Positions 25,213 to 34,080 of a stretch of 64,000 nucleotides of DNA are shown here, in pieces; the first letter of the stretch is position 1, and the number at the start of each line of letters is the position of its first letter. Below the pieces are notes generated by a model that did no database searches, had not been told where the DNA came from, and worked only from the letters and a program-made list of their open reading frames with translations. Origin of the DNA: Bdellovibrio bacteriovorus (GTDB lineage: Bacteria > Bdellovibrionota > Bdellovibrionia > Bdellovibrionales > Bdellovibrionaceae); assembly GCF_002208115.1 (NCBI RefSeq), contig NZ_CP020946.1, forward strand, positions 1,302,001 through 1,366,000, written 5' to 3'. The position numbers and the translations under genes were made by a program.

Positions 25213-28035
25213 CTATTGATGGATGTTGTCGATGTCCGAGATATCAAACACCTCTATGCCATCATACAGCAGGACGTAGAGATAGTTTCCTTTAATGACA
25301 ACAGCCTTGGAATTCGCCCCGCCGAACAGGGTTTTGTTCATTGTGGTTTTCAGAGTTGGATTCAAAGGATCAGTGACATCAATGACTTCCACGTGGCCGG
25401 AGTCGGCAACAAAGACGTAATTACCTTTCTTGGCAAGTGAGATCGCGGTCCCCGCAGTGTCGTAGGTGGCAACGGCTGTCGGGCTTGCCGGGTTGGATAC
25501 GTCAACCACCTGCAGTCCGGCGGTCCCGTCGGCCAGGTAGGCATAGGTGCCATCCAAGATCGCATGTCGGGCAGATCCTGGAGAATTGTAGGTTCCACTG
25601 AGGCTGGGGGATGTCGGGGTGCTGATGTCAAAAACTCTTAGACCGGTTGAACCGCTGGCAGCCAAAAGCATGTTTCCGCTGACTGTCAATTCCATCATGC
25701 TTGCATAAGACGGAGATGCCACCTGCAAGATATTGGCCGGATCTGCAACGTTATAGATGCCCAGAAAAGATCCTTCGATGGTGTAAAGTAAAGAACCCTT
25801 CTTGGCGAGAGCGTTGATATAGCCTCCGGTGGCACTGAATCGGGCGCTGCTTCCTAAAGAAACAGGGTTTGCAGCATCTGTGATGTCGATTGTGCGAATG
25901 AAATACTGGTCGGCGACGTAAAGGATGTTGTTTTCTTCAATAGGGGCTGCAACGACAGACATCGAGTTGATGCGACTTGTGAACTCGGGTCGCAAGGGAT
26001 TGGAATTGTTCAAAGTGACGATACCCATGAAAGAGTCCGGCAGATAGATGTGACTTGCGCCAACAGTTATTGAGTTCACACTCATCAATGAAAGGGGGTT
26101 TTCCATTCTCAGATACTTTCGAGAACTGGAATTCAGTATTCTCAGACCGGTTTCTTCGTCAGCGATATATACGGTGCCGCTCAGGGAAGTGATTCCCAAA
26201 CACCCTCCCAGAAGGAACGAGTCGATCCGTACGGGACTTGTCGGGGTTGCAAGATCCCATTCGTGCACACCCACGTCATAGTTGCATGAATAAAGCTTGT
26301 TTCCCAGGATCGTCATACTTTCCGGGGTGTCTGTTTTGGTGTCCTTGCTGATAAGAGTTGGCGCCGCGGGATTACTGATGTCGAGGACACCAAGGCTTTC
26401 GCTGCCACCGACGTAGATCAGAGATCCCGACTTAATCAGGCTGTAAGAAGTCGCCGTGCCGCTGGGATAAGTGTACGAGCCGACCACAGTGATACTGGCC
26501 GGATTTGAAATGTCTATAATTCTTAATGTGGTTGCTCCGGCCAGATAGGCATAGTTGCCTTCCACTATGATATCGTTGGCGGTGTAAGCATAGGTCCCAG
26601 CAACGGCCGGTGCCGCAGGGTTGCTGACGTTGTAAATGTAAAGGGCCCCTGAATATGCTAGGTACACAAAGTTTCCGGACTTCGCAATTTGTCTGGCTGA
26701 GCTTCCGTTGTCGATGTTGCCGATATCAGCCGGGCTGGCCGGGTTGCTGACATTCAATATCTTCAAACCAGAGTTGTTCATAGCGGCATAAACGTAAGTA
26801 CCGTCATAGATCAGCTCCCGGCTGCATCCGGATTCGGTGGTGCTGAGCAGAGTTGGTTTGGCAGGATTGCTGATATCCACCATCAAAAGGCGGCCCCAGT
26901 CGTTTTCGCAAACGGCGGCAATGGTTCCAACAACAGAGACGGAGTTGACCCAGGATCTTTGGGGTCGATAGGCATAGGGAACGTGAGGCTGCGCCGGGTT
27001 TGAAACATCGACCGCAGTAATGCCATATGTTTCAACTGCCATGAAGATGTGGGTGTCATTGCTGGCAAATCCATAGGGCTCGCCCCACCAGCGGGTGGTG
27101 TAAGGGGTCGCAACCCCTTTAAAAACTGGAGTCGCCGGAGTCGAGATATCATAGACTGTTATGCCGTCGTAGAAGTCCATGGCAAAAAGATAGTTGTTTT
27201 TGATTTCGATCTGAGTAAAGGCATTGTAGTAATTGTACTGATCATAAAAGTTGGTCACCAGTGCAGGGGCAGTCTTGTTGGTGATATCCAGAATGGTGAT
27301 ATTGTCCCAATCCACGGTTACAAAGGCATGGCTGCCTTTGACTTTCACATCCATGGCATCACCACCCACATTGTAACTGCCAATTTGCGTGGGGGTGGAC
27401 GGGGTTGAAATATCAAATATCTTTACTCCATCCCACTGGTCGGCAAGATATAGATAATTGCCATCAATGCTCGCAGAAAGAGCCACGCCCGTTGTGTCGA
27501 TAGTTGTAACCAAAGTGATATTGCCCGGATCGGAAAAATCAATCACGCGCAAGCCGCTGGCGCCGTCCGGAACATAGGCAAGACTGTTTTTGACAGCTAC
27601 TCTTTTTGGAGCTGTTAAAGTCACGGAAGATCTGGCGACCGGACCTGCGGGATTTGAAATGTCAAAAACCTCCAGAATTCCGTTGTTGTAACTGACAAAG
27701 GCCAGATCATCGACCTTCGTAAGTTTGCTCACTGTATAGGTTTTGAAAGAGTTGACCTCAACCGGCGTGTAGGGGTCCGTCGCATCCAGGATGGTCAATC
27801 CTTTTCGCCCCCCGGATATAATGTAACTTCCCGATATAAGAACATCATATTGAGTGCGACCGTAGCCCCAACGATCAATCTTGTCACTGATGATTGGAGC
27901 CGGAGGGGTCGGACCTGGATCCTCACTGCCGATGTCCGCTTGTTGAACTCGGCGAAAAAGTTCGGCATTCACAAGGCCACAAGATGTGGTTAACAGAAGA
28001 AGACAGTTGATGATGATTTTCCAAAACGTTCTCAT
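25213..28035 (-). CDS. LVIVD-repeat beta-propeller lipoprotein
   Basis: Surface or periplasmic protein of 940 residues built almost entirely from about 20 repeats of roughly 42 residues with the pattern VFDISNPA.P..VG.Y, then a strand ending VAVADGG.GL, i.e. the LVIVD family of beta-propeller repeats. The signal peptide ends in lipobox TTSC (Cys19). Such repeats occur in large secreted choice-of-anchor proteins of marine and predatory bacteria and usually act as binding scaffolds; no enzymatic residues are evident. Twenty repeats would make two or three propellers. It converges on fibre B and shares its terminator region, so it is not in the same operon. AAAGG lies upstream of the ATG. Confidence 0.85.
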   Translation of the reverse strand: MRTFWKIIINCLLLLTTSCGLVNAELFRRVQQADIGSEDPGPTPPAPIISDKIDRWGYGRTQYDVLISGSYIISGGRKGLTILDATDPYTPVEVNSFKTYTVSKLTKVDDLAFVSYNNGILEVFDISNPAGPVARSSVTLTAPKRVAVKNSLAYVPDGASGLRVIDFSDPGNITLVTTIDTTGVALSASIDGNYLYLADQWDGVKIFDISTPSTPTQIGSYNVGGDAMDVKVKGSHAFVTVDWDNITILDITNKTAPALVTNFYDQYNYYNAFTQIEIKNNYLFAMDFYDGITVYDISTPATPVFKGVATPYTTRWWGEPYGFASNDTHIFMAVETYGITAVDVSNPAQPHVPYAYRPQRSWVNSVSVVGTIAAVCENDWGRLLMVDISNPAKPTLLSTTESGCSRELIYDGTYVYAAMNNSGLKILNVSNPASPADIGNIDNGSSARQIAKSGNFVYLAYSGALYIYNVSNPAAPAVAGTYAYTANDIIVEGNYAYLAGATTLRIIDISNPASITVVGSYTYPSGTATSYSLIKSGSLIYVGGSESLGVLDISNPAAPTLISKDTKTDTPESMTILGNKLYSCNYDVGVHEWDLATPTSPVRIDSFLLGGCLGITSLSGTVYIADEETGLRILNSSSRKYLRMENPLSLMSVNSITVGASHIYLPDSFMGIVTLNNSNPLRPEFTSRINSMSVVAAPIEENNILYVADQYFIRTIDITDAANPVSLGSSARFSATGGYINALAKKGSLLYTIEGSFLGIYNVADPANILQVASPSYASMMELTVSGNMLLAASGSTGLRVFDISTPTSPSLSGTYNSPGSARHAILDGTYAYLADGTAGLQVVDVSNPASPTAVATYDTAGTAISLAKKGNYVFVADSGHVEVIDVTDPLNPTLKTTMNKTLFGGANSKAVVIKGNYLYVLLYDGIEVFDISDIDNIHQ

Positions 28036-28149
28036 AGAGAACCTTTCGGCTTCTGAGTTCTTCTCTAAAGCAAGTGTGCAACAGATTCCGAATTATATTC
28101 TTATATATTTGTCATGAACTTGCCTTGTTTTGAGGCGTCTTCTCTTGCG

Positions 28150-28830
28150 CTAGGGGGTATAGGGGCGACAAGCCAGTCCTACTTCATTCAAATGGGATTG
28201 CAGCTCCAGGGATTTTGACTGGACGGGTTTTGCAGAGGCCAGTAGGGCCGTCAAATAGCGGACCTGCACGGTGTTGTTACTCCAATGGGGATTGAGAATC
28301 TGATTGCGCAGCAGGATTTCATGCAACACCAAGGTCGCCTGTTGAAAGGCGTCCATTTTTTTCCACAAATCCAGATTGATGATGTAACGGGGCTGATTCG
28401 TGCTGAAGCGGGTTTTAAGCTGAATGGCCACCTGTTTTTTCTGGCAGTTCTTGGGTACCACGAAAGAAGTTTCATCATCGACTTCCCGGAACTCATGGTT
28501 TTTTACATACTGGAACTCACTCCAGAAACGAGGGTCGTTGACGTAGCTCATCAGGCACTGGTGGAGTTCGGGAGTTTTTTTACGGAGGGGGCGCAGCAGA
28601 TCTTCCACCGCGTATTCAATTCGGTATCCGTGAGAAATTCGCAGTCTGTTTTCTTCAGGGTGAATGTCAAATCCGTACAGTACGTTTCTTTCAAGGATGT
28701 CCAGCACCTGAGGTGCCTTGTCGGGGCAAAGGATGACGTCTCCGCCGTTACAAAGCTCGTCGCCAGCTTGGGATAGGGAAGCAAAAGAAAGTGCCACAAG
28801 CAGGCCGATGACAGGTGTTAGAATTTTCAT
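28150..28830 (-). CDS. Secreted protein of unknown function
   Basis: A 226-residue precursor with a signal peptide (about 1-22, ending SQA), followed by a Cys-containing N-terminus (DELCNGGDVILCPD) and a mostly helical body. Residues around LVLHEILLR look like half of a zinc-protease HExxH motif, but the second His is missing, so I do not call it a protease. The start overlaps the upstream regulator stop by four bases (ATGA), so the two are co-translated. TIGR02147-type regulators next to secreted unknowns fit a regulator-target pair. Confidence 0.7.
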   Translation of the reverse strand: MKILTPVIGLLVALSFASLSQAGDELCNGGDVILCPDKAPQVLDILERNVLYGFDIHPEENRLRISHGYRIEYAVEDLLRPLRKKTPELHQCLMSYVNDPRFWSEFQYVKNHEFREVDDETSFVVPKNCQKKQVAIQLKTRFSTNQPRYIINLDLWKKMDAFQQATLVLHEILLRNQILNPHWSNNTVQVRYLTALLASAKPVQSKSLELQSHLNEVGLACRPYTP

Positions 28831-29558
28831 TTGGAAGCCTCCGTTATTTTGCTAAGTGGAACAAGTTGCAGGCCCAGAAGATAAACTTCCGTGGCGGGGG
28901 CGGTCTCTTCCAGCAGTGCTGCCATCTTCCGTCTGAACAGACGGATCTCTTCTTTGGCTTCGGGAAGTTTGTCCGGATTGATGGCCATGACCATGTGGGA
29001 AATATCGCGAAATTCGACCGGCACTTTTTGCAAGGCCTTTTGGCTTTGCTCCATCATTTGATGATGCATGTTTCTTAATGTGGCACTGGGAATCTGAGCA
29101 GATGTGGTGACAAATCCGCTGGTGCGGCGATAGCCGGACTCTTCCTGTACTATGAGGCGCAGTCGAAGCATGCGGCGCAGGGCCTGATACACGTCCTTTT
29201 CGGTAATTCCCAGTCGTTGAGCAAACCAAGCGGGGTTGCGGTGGCCGCCATCTGTTTTGATCAGATTTAAAATAGCCAAGTGGTACCAGTTCTGGATGAC
29301 TTGAAGTTCGTCTTCGCTAAGAACCCGGTCGGGGCGAGTGGGGTTGGCGGTGCCAGCCTTCATAAGAGATTCTGGGGGAGTGATGTTCAGGGCCAGAGCA
29401 ATCTTGTTGGCGTAATAGACCGTCAGAGGTCTGCGCCCCTGAAGAATTTCAGAAACTCGGCCCGGGGGGATCTTCGCACGCAGGGCCAGGCCTCTTTGAG
29501 AAATGCGCCGGGTTTTGAGTTCAAGCCGAACTTTGTCCAAATATTCCAGAGTGTCCAA
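28827..29558 (-). CDS. TIGR02147-family transcription regulator
   Basis: Cytoplasmic regulator of about 243 residues. An N-terminal Xre-like helix-turn-helix (ISQRGLALRAKIPPGRVSEILQGRRPLT) is followed by a winged-helix/DUF4423 region (WYHLAILNLIKTDGGHRNPAWFAQRLGI, then QALRRMLRLRLI) and a C-terminal effector-like domain (EEIRLFRRKMAALLEE). This is the TIGR02147 family, expanded in Fibrobacter and Bdellovibrio. Start: a TTG at 29558 preceded by GGGAG at five bases is better than the TTG four codons upstream. It overlaps the downstream secreted gene by four bases. DNA target and signal unknown. Confidence 0.82.
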   Translation of the reverse strand: MDTLEYLDKVRLELKTRRISQRGLALRAKIPPGRVSEILQGRRPLTVYYANKIALALNITPPESLMKAGTANPTRPDRVLSEDELQVIQNWYHLAILNLIKTDGGHRNPAWFAQRLGITEKDVYQALRRMLRLRLIVQEESGYRRTSGFVTTSAQIPSATLRNMHHQMMEQSQKALQKVPVEFRDISHMVMAINPDKLPEAKEEIRLFRRKMAALLEETAPATEVYLLGLQLVPLSKITEASK

Positions 29559-29650
29559 ACATGCTCCCAAGGTTCTGCTAAGGATCGAAAATATAAGGGA
29601 AAGCCGTTAAAAAGTGAACAACTCTCTGTTGTTTTGGCACGATTGAGCCC

Positions 29651-29860
29651 ATGGATGATCAGATTGTGTTGCAACTGAAACGAGAATTTGCGCGCCGCCG
29701 CGCAAAAAACCCGCGCTATTCTTTGCGCTCGTTTGCAAAGTCTTTGGGTGTTTCTGTCAGTGTGGTGTCGCGTTCTCTGAATGGAGAAACAGTTCCCGGC
29801 CCTCGCAACAGCAAAATCATCGAAGAAGCCCTGGCGAAAACAGCAGCCAAGAACAGTTGA
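29651..29860 (+). CDS. Solo HTH protein resembling the N-terminus of TIGR02147 regulators
   Basis: A 69-residue protein consisting of one helix-turn-helix: LKREFARRRAKNPRYSLRSF, then AKSLGVSVSVVSRSLNG. The NPRYSLRSFAKSLG segment is what many TIGR02147 proteins carry at their N-terminus, but the effector half is absent. It is divergent from the full-length TIGR02147 gene, with 92 bases between the starts, so it may regulate it or compete with it. No clear ribosome-binding site. It could also be a remnant of a truncated paralogue. Confidence 0.65.
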   Translation: MDDQIVLQLKREFARRRAKNPRYSLRSFAKSLGVSVSVVSRSLNGETVPGPRNSKIIEEALAKTAAKNS

Positions 29861-29871
29861 ACTTCCGGCAA

Positions 29872-30453
29872 TTACTTCTTGGAAGAGCGCAGATCCTCGC
29901 AGGTCAGGGCCCAGATCTCCATGTCCTGCCACTTTTTATGAACCAGCAGGCGGCGTTTGCTTAAGCCTTCTTTGCGCATTTTCAAAGCCTTGGCGACCTT
30001 GATGGATTTTTTGTTCGTCGGCGCGATGCCGGCTTCCACCCGGTGAAGTTTCAATTTTTTAAAAGCGATGTCGATGCAACCGCGGGTGGCCTCTTGGGCA
30101 AAGCCATAGCCCCAATAGTTGTTGAAAATACGATAGCCGATATAGGCGTTCTGGAAAATCGCGCGGGAAATATCCATCAGGGTGACAAGACCAATCAGCG
30201 TGCCGTCGTCTTTCAAAAACACACCGAAAGAATAAAAGTGATCACGTGCGCGCTGGTCTTTTTCAGACTTCAGAAGCTCTTTGAATTTTTTAAGGGTCAG
30301 TTCACTCTCGTCCCAGTTCGTTTCATCCCATTCATTTTGCGGAGGACGCATACTGGAATAGGCCTGCACCCAGTTTTCATAATCAGTGGCTTCCAGGGGG
30401 CGCAGGATCAGGCGGGATGTTTTTTTAACGATGGGCAGATCTATAGACTTCAT
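29872..30453 (-). CDS. GNAT acetyltransferase (RimJ/RimL-like)
   Basis: A 193-residue GNAT enzyme that probably N-acetylates a protein alpha-amine or a small molecule with acetyl-CoA. The family pattern is visible: SRLILRPLEATDYENW at the start, then FGVFLKDDGTLIGLVTLMD, YIGYRIFNNYWGYGFAQEAT (acetyl-CoA loop) and HRVEAGIAPTNKKSIKVAKAL. The insert around residues 30-60 is longer than in RimJ. Its start overlaps the end of the upstream PEGA-like gene by 29 bases. Substrate unknown. Confidence 0.9.
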   Translation of the reverse strand: MKSIDLPIVKKTSRLILRPLEATDYENWVQAYSSMRPPQNEWDETNWDESELTLKKFKELLKSEKDQRARDHFYSFGVFLKDDGTLIGLVTLMDISRAIFQNAYIGYRIFNNYWGYGFAQEATRGCIDIAFKKLKLHRVEAGIAPTNKKSIKVAKALKMRKEGLSKRRLLVHKKWQDMEIWALTCEDLRSSKK

Positions 30454-30733
30454 TGCTGACGAGTCTAAGCGGGATGCGCTCCAGGTTGCAATAGTAATAG
30501 GTCAGATTGTGCGAGCTTTTCACCACGGCGGTGTGAGGTTCGTGGCCAATCATTTTTACGGTGATTTTGACCGGATGGTCCTTTTTGATTGCGACCAGTT
30601 TTGGGGTGAAATAGTTGGTTCTTTGGCCTTCAACCCAGATCTCGGCACCTTCTTGTTCAGACACGACCATGCACAGGCACATATCAGGTTTTTCGAGGCC
30701 CAGGAGTTCTTTGAGATTCTTAAACCACGTCAT
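30425..30733 (-). CDS. Small PEGA-like domain protein
   Basis: About 102 residues from the ATG at 30733, which has GGGGG upstream; a longer in-frame start at 30769 is possible. The body reads as one PEGA-like beta domain (GAEIWVEGQRTNYFTPKLVA then HPVKITVKMIGHEP), usually found as a surface or periplasmic module. Here it stands almost alone and has no clear signal peptide, only an N-terminal helix (MTWFKNLKELLGL). The 3' end overlaps the GNAT gene, so they are probably co-transcribed. Function unknown. Confidence 0.6.
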   Translation of the reverse strand: MTWFKNLKELLGLEKPDMCLCMVVSEQEGAEIWVEGQRTNYFTPKLVAIKKDHPVKITVKMIGHEPHTAVVKSSHNLTYYYCNLERIPLRLVSNEVYRSAHR

Positions 30734-30848
30734 AAAACGCCCCCAACGAATTGCCAGAGGGTTTAGCACGGCTTTCTTCGCAATTTCCAGCCAAAAACTG
30801 AAAACTGGACCAGGTAATGTTCAAAAACGAATTAGGAACAGCAGGGAA

Positions 30849-31238
30849 TTAATGCAGCGCCAAAGGAGCGATCAAATAGAACTCTGGCACTTCCACCGAG
30901 AAGCTTTCGCCGCTTTCGCCGACGAAGAAATAACGGCCCACCATGCTGCCGGTGGACGTCGTCAGCGGGCAGGCGCTGTCGTATTCAAAGGTCTGACCCG
31001 GTTGAATTTTGGGCTGTAATCCGACAACACCGGGGCCACGAACTTCTTCTTTTTTGCCCAAAGCATCGGTAATGATCCAGTGACGGCTCATCAGCTGGGC
31101 AGGAGTGGTGCCGGTGTTGGTGATGGCAATTTTATAGGCAAAGAAATGGTAGCCTTCAGACGGGCGCGACTCTGTTGGTACATAGACCACTTTCGCAGTG
31201 ATTTGGAAATCCGGGATCGAAGTTTTTTGCATTGCCAT
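30849..31238 (-). CDS. apaG: ApaG family protein
   Basis: A 129-residue single-domain protein of the ApaG family (fibronectin-type beta sandwich), the usual length. Family motifs are YHFFAYKIAITNTG, LMSRHWIITDALGK, VRGPGVVGLQPKIQPG and GSMVGRYFFVGESGESF. ApaG mutants affect Co2+ resistance and Mg2+ efflux in enterobacteria, but the biochemical activity is unsettled. I prefer the ATG at 31238 (MAMQKTS) because an upstream extension to 31277 adds 13 unlikely residues. Monocistronic between two minus-strand genes. Confidence 0.93.
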   Translation of the reverse strand: MAMQKTSIPDFQITAKVVYVPTESRPSEGYHFFAYKIAITNTGTTPAQLMSRHWIITDALGKKEEVRGPGVVGLQPKIQPGQTFEYDSACPLTTSTGSMVGRYFFVGESGESFSVEVPEFYLIAPLALH

Positions 31239-31289
31239 AGTGACATTCAGGATAAATTTGACCGTGAAAAACGTCAATATGTTGGCTTC

Positions 31290-32321
31290 TTATTTCAAAG
31301 GAAGCTTCTCAATTTCGAACACCAGCGGATAATGATCCGAGGGGAGACTTAATTTGGCATCCATATTGCGGGGAATGTCGTGAGCCATGCCGAACTCATC
31401 TTTGTACCGATGCACATAAGCTGACGCCGGCTTCAGATAGGGGTGCAACAGAGGTGGGATAAAAACAAAATCAATTTGTCGTCCGTCGGCCCGCGAGGAG
31501 TTTCGGACTTGATAGAAGGTCGCTCGCTGCTCGGCTTCCAGTTGCGCCACTTCCAACACGTCGCGCAGTGAGGTGAGGGTGTAAAGGTCTTTAAACTCCT
31601 CATCCGTTCCGGTGATGCTGGCGTTTCCGTTAAAGTCCCCGGCGACCATGACGGGCACTTGCGGATGGGTCTTTTCCAGTTCCTGATAGATTTCGATCAA
31701 AGTGCGCAGCTCGGCCTGACGGCGCTCAAAACCGTTCGGATCGATGCGTTCTGGATCCAGGCGGGATTTTAGGTGCGTCAGCAGGATGATCATGAAGGGT
31801 TTGTCTCGGTCAGTTTTGAAAAGCTTCAGCTCTACGACATCCCGGGAAAACTTGTGGCTGGTGGTGATCTTGCCGCCCTTGACCGGATAGCCGTGGGTCA
31901 GGCTTTCGCGTTCGTGCGGGTACAGGTAATTGATCAGGCGGTGCTTGTTGGATTGAAGGTCAAAATAGAACGGCAGTCCTTTGCGGATCAAAAAACCCAC
32001 GTCGATATTGCGTTCCGAGTTTCCTTCAATCAGACAAGGGGAATAGGCCTCATCCATAAAGAGAAGGTTGAAGTTATTCAGTGACTCCAAACCGCCCACT
32101 TCGCACAGCATGATGATGTCGGCATTGATCTCTTTCAGGGCTTTGGCGATATCCTGAGTCTTTTTCAGGGGTTTGTTTTCATAAACCGAGGTGGACAGAC
32201 GCTGCCAGTGAGCTTCTTTCAGGTTCAGAGCATCCTTGGAGGGGATTCCATCAAACATCAAAAACAGGTTCTCTGCATTGAGTAAGCAAAATTTTAGGTT
32301 TGTGGTCTCTGTCCACGTCAT
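31290..32321 (-). CDS. Endonuclease/exonuclease/phosphatase (EEP) family protein
   Basis: A 343-residue cytoplasmic enzyme of the Mg2+-dependent DNase I-like EEP superfamily. Metal and catalytic motifs are present in order: LLNAENLF (Asn), MLCEVGGLESL (Glu), ILLTHLKSRLD (His), VMVAGDFNGN (Asp/Asn), QIDFVFIPP and the C-terminal SDHYPLVFE. The fold cleaves phosphodiesters in DNA, RNA or phosphoinositides; the substrate cannot be told from sequence. No signal peptide. It is divergent from pepA across 54 bases, with no recognisable ribosome-binding site. Confidence 0.88.
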   Translation of the reverse strand: MTWTETTNLKFCLLNAENLFLMFDGIPSKDALNLKEAHWQRLSTSVYENKPLKKTQDIAKALKEINADIIMLCEVGGLESLNNFNLLFMDEAYSPCLIEGNSERNIDVGFLIRKGLPFYFDLQSNKHRLINYLYPHERESLTHGYPVKGGKITTSHKFSRDVVELKLFKTDRDKPFMIILLTHLKSRLDPERIDPNGFERRQAELRTLIEIYQELEKTHPQVPVMVAGDFNGNASITGTDEEFKDLYTLTSLRDVLEVAQLEAEQRATFYQVRNSSRADGRQIDFVFIPPLLHPYLKPASAYVHRYKDEFGMAHDIPRNMDAKLSLPSDHYPLVFEIEKLPLK

Positions 32322-32375
32322 ATTATGATTCTACGGAATATCACCCTAATCACAAACTAAAAGTGAGGATTTAAA

Positions 32376-33920
32376 GTGGCTAAAAAAGCGACTCCAGCAG
32401 CAAAGGCGGCGGGGAAGCTTCAATTCCATTCCTGGATTGAAACTTTCGACTTCGGAAAAGAACTTAAAGTAAAAAATGAAATGACAGGCTTTGTCTATTT
32501 CCTGGGAGTGGATGACTCTGCAAAGTTTGCTTCTTTGATTGAAGAACACGCGTTGGAATGGCAGGCAAAGTCCCTGAAACAGAACGACCGTGAGGTCGTT
32601 TATTTCGCAGGAAGCAAGGGCCCGGTTTGGATTCTGCGCCCGCGTAAAAAAGCGAGTGTTGGCCATGACGGTCTGATTGATGAAGCGGCTTATTCCTGGG
32701 CCCGCGATCAGTTCGGAACTTTGGTAAGTCAGTTGAAAGCACACCACCTGAAAGGTGTTCAAATGGAATTCCATGGCACCGAAGGGGCTCAGGATCTGGG
32801 CGCCTTGGTGGGGATGGATGTGGCAGTTTACAACTTCCGTCAGTTTGTTGACGGCAAGCAACTGACCGATCTGCCAAAAGTGGCTTTGAGAAAATCCCTG
32901 GGGTCCTGGGACAAGGCTGTGGTGAAGGATGCGATGCTGCGTGCCCGCGCGGTGAACGTGGCCCGTCACATGGTGAACTTGCCACCGAACGATCTGAATC
33001 CGAAATCTTTCGCGGAAATGGCGACCAAACGCCTGGGCTTCCCGAAAAACACCAAAGTCACTGTTTGGGACACCAAAAAACTGGTCTCTGAAAAAATGGG
33101 TCTGCATGTGGCCGTGGGGCAGGGCGCGGAAAACGGTCCTTGCATGGTTCATTTGAAATACCGCCCGGCGAAGAAGTCTTCTTTGAAGCCGGTGGCCTTT
33201 GTCGGTAAAGGGATCACCTTTGACACGGGCGGTTTGGATATCAAACCAAGCTCTGCAATGCGCCTGATGAAAAAAGACATGGGTGGCGCGGCCAGCGTGA
33301 TTGCTCTTGCTCAGTGGGCAGCGGAAAGCAACTATCCGGGGCCTTTGGATTTCTATCTGGCGTTGGCTGAAAATGCGGTGGATGGTAAATCCTTCCGCCC
33401 GGGCGATGTGATCACGGCCCGCAGCGGGATGAAAGTTGAAATCGACAACACTGATGCCGAAGGCCGTTTGGTTCTGGCGGATGTTTTGGATGTGGCCTGC
33501 ACCCAAAAAGGTGCGGAAGAAGCGGAGCTGGTGATTGACGTGGCGACCCTGACGGGCGCTATCAAGGTGGGCCTAGGGGCCGAAATCGCGGGTCTGTTCT
33601 CGAACGATGATGAACTGGCTTCTGCTTTGACTAAAGCGGGGCAGCGTTCCGGGGACCTGAACTGGCGCATGCCTTTGTTTGAAAAGTACTGGGGTGACCT
33701 GTCTTCACCATTTGCGGATTGTAAAAACTCCGGTGGTGGATTCGGTGGGGCTATCACGGCGGCCTTGTTCCTGCAAAAATTCGTGCGCGGAAAGAAGTGG
33801 GCGCACTTGGATGTGTATGCGTGGACGGACAAAGCTCATGGGGCTTTGCTTGCCAGCGGCGGCAGTGGTCAGCCGGTTCAGTGTCTGATTGAGTTCCTGA
33901 ACTCTCGCGTGTCCAAGTAA
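32376..33920 (+). CDS. pepA: Leucyl aminopeptidase (M17)
   Basis: Two-zinc cytoplasmic aminopeptidase, 514 residues. The M17 signature NTDAEGRLVLADVL and the upstream metal-binding region VGKGITFDTGGLDIKPSSAM, then KKDMGGAA, contain all the usual Lys, Asp and Glu ligands and the catalytic Arg. The N-terminal half is the divergent macro-like domain. It starts with GTG, supported by TGAGGA eight bases upstream, and has a Lys/Ala-rich tip. In E. coli PepA also binds DNA at recombination sites. Ends at a clear terminator. Confidence 0.95.
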   Translation: MAKKATPAAKAAGKLQFHSWIETFDFGKELKVKNEMTGFVYFLGVDDSAKFASLIEEHALEWQAKSLKQNDREVVYFAGSKGPVWILRPRKKASVGHDGLIDEAAYSWARDQFGTLVSQLKAHHLKGVQMEFHGTEGAQDLGALVGMDVAVYNFRQFVDGKQLTDLPKVALRKSLGSWDKAVVKDAMLRARAVNVARHMVNLPPNDLNPKSFAEMATKRLGFPKNTKVTVWDTKKLVSEKMGLHVAVGQGAENGPCMVHLKYRPAKKSSLKPVAFVGKGITFDTGGLDIKPSSAMRLMKKDMGGAASVIALAQWAAESNYPGPLDFYLALAENAVDGKSFRPGDVITARSGMKVEIDNTDAEGRLVLADVLDVACTQKGAEEAELVIDVATLTGAIKVGLGAEIAGLFSNDDELASALTKAGQRSGDLNWRMPLFEKYWGDLSSPFADCKNSGGGFGGAITAALFLQKFVRGKKWAHLDVYAWTDKAHGALLASGGSGQPVQCLIEFLNSRVSK

Positions 33921-33942
33921 TTTTATCTTGAAAAAGTATGTA

Positions 33943-33975
33943 AAAAGCAGCGTGCAGAAATGCCGCTGCTTTTTG
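33943..33975 (+). terminator. Terminator of pepA
   Basis: AAAGCAGCG and CGCTGCTTT arms with an 11-base loop, followed by TTTGTTTTT. Confidence 0.82.
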
Positions 33976-34080
33976 TTTTTGGGGGCACTCTGACACCGAA
34001 AGCGTTGGCCCTGATCTTGCTCTAGTTGTTTTCACCTTCTTCGATGGGGCGAAGAGGTAAAACACCTGGGGGTCTTTGTG

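Noticed and set aside
28150-28830. Zinc protease from LVLHEILLR.
   Set aside because: Only HE is present; the second His and the third ligand are missing.
32346-33506. A 386-codon open frame antisense to pepA.
   Set aside because: pepA is unambiguous by its metal-binding motifs.
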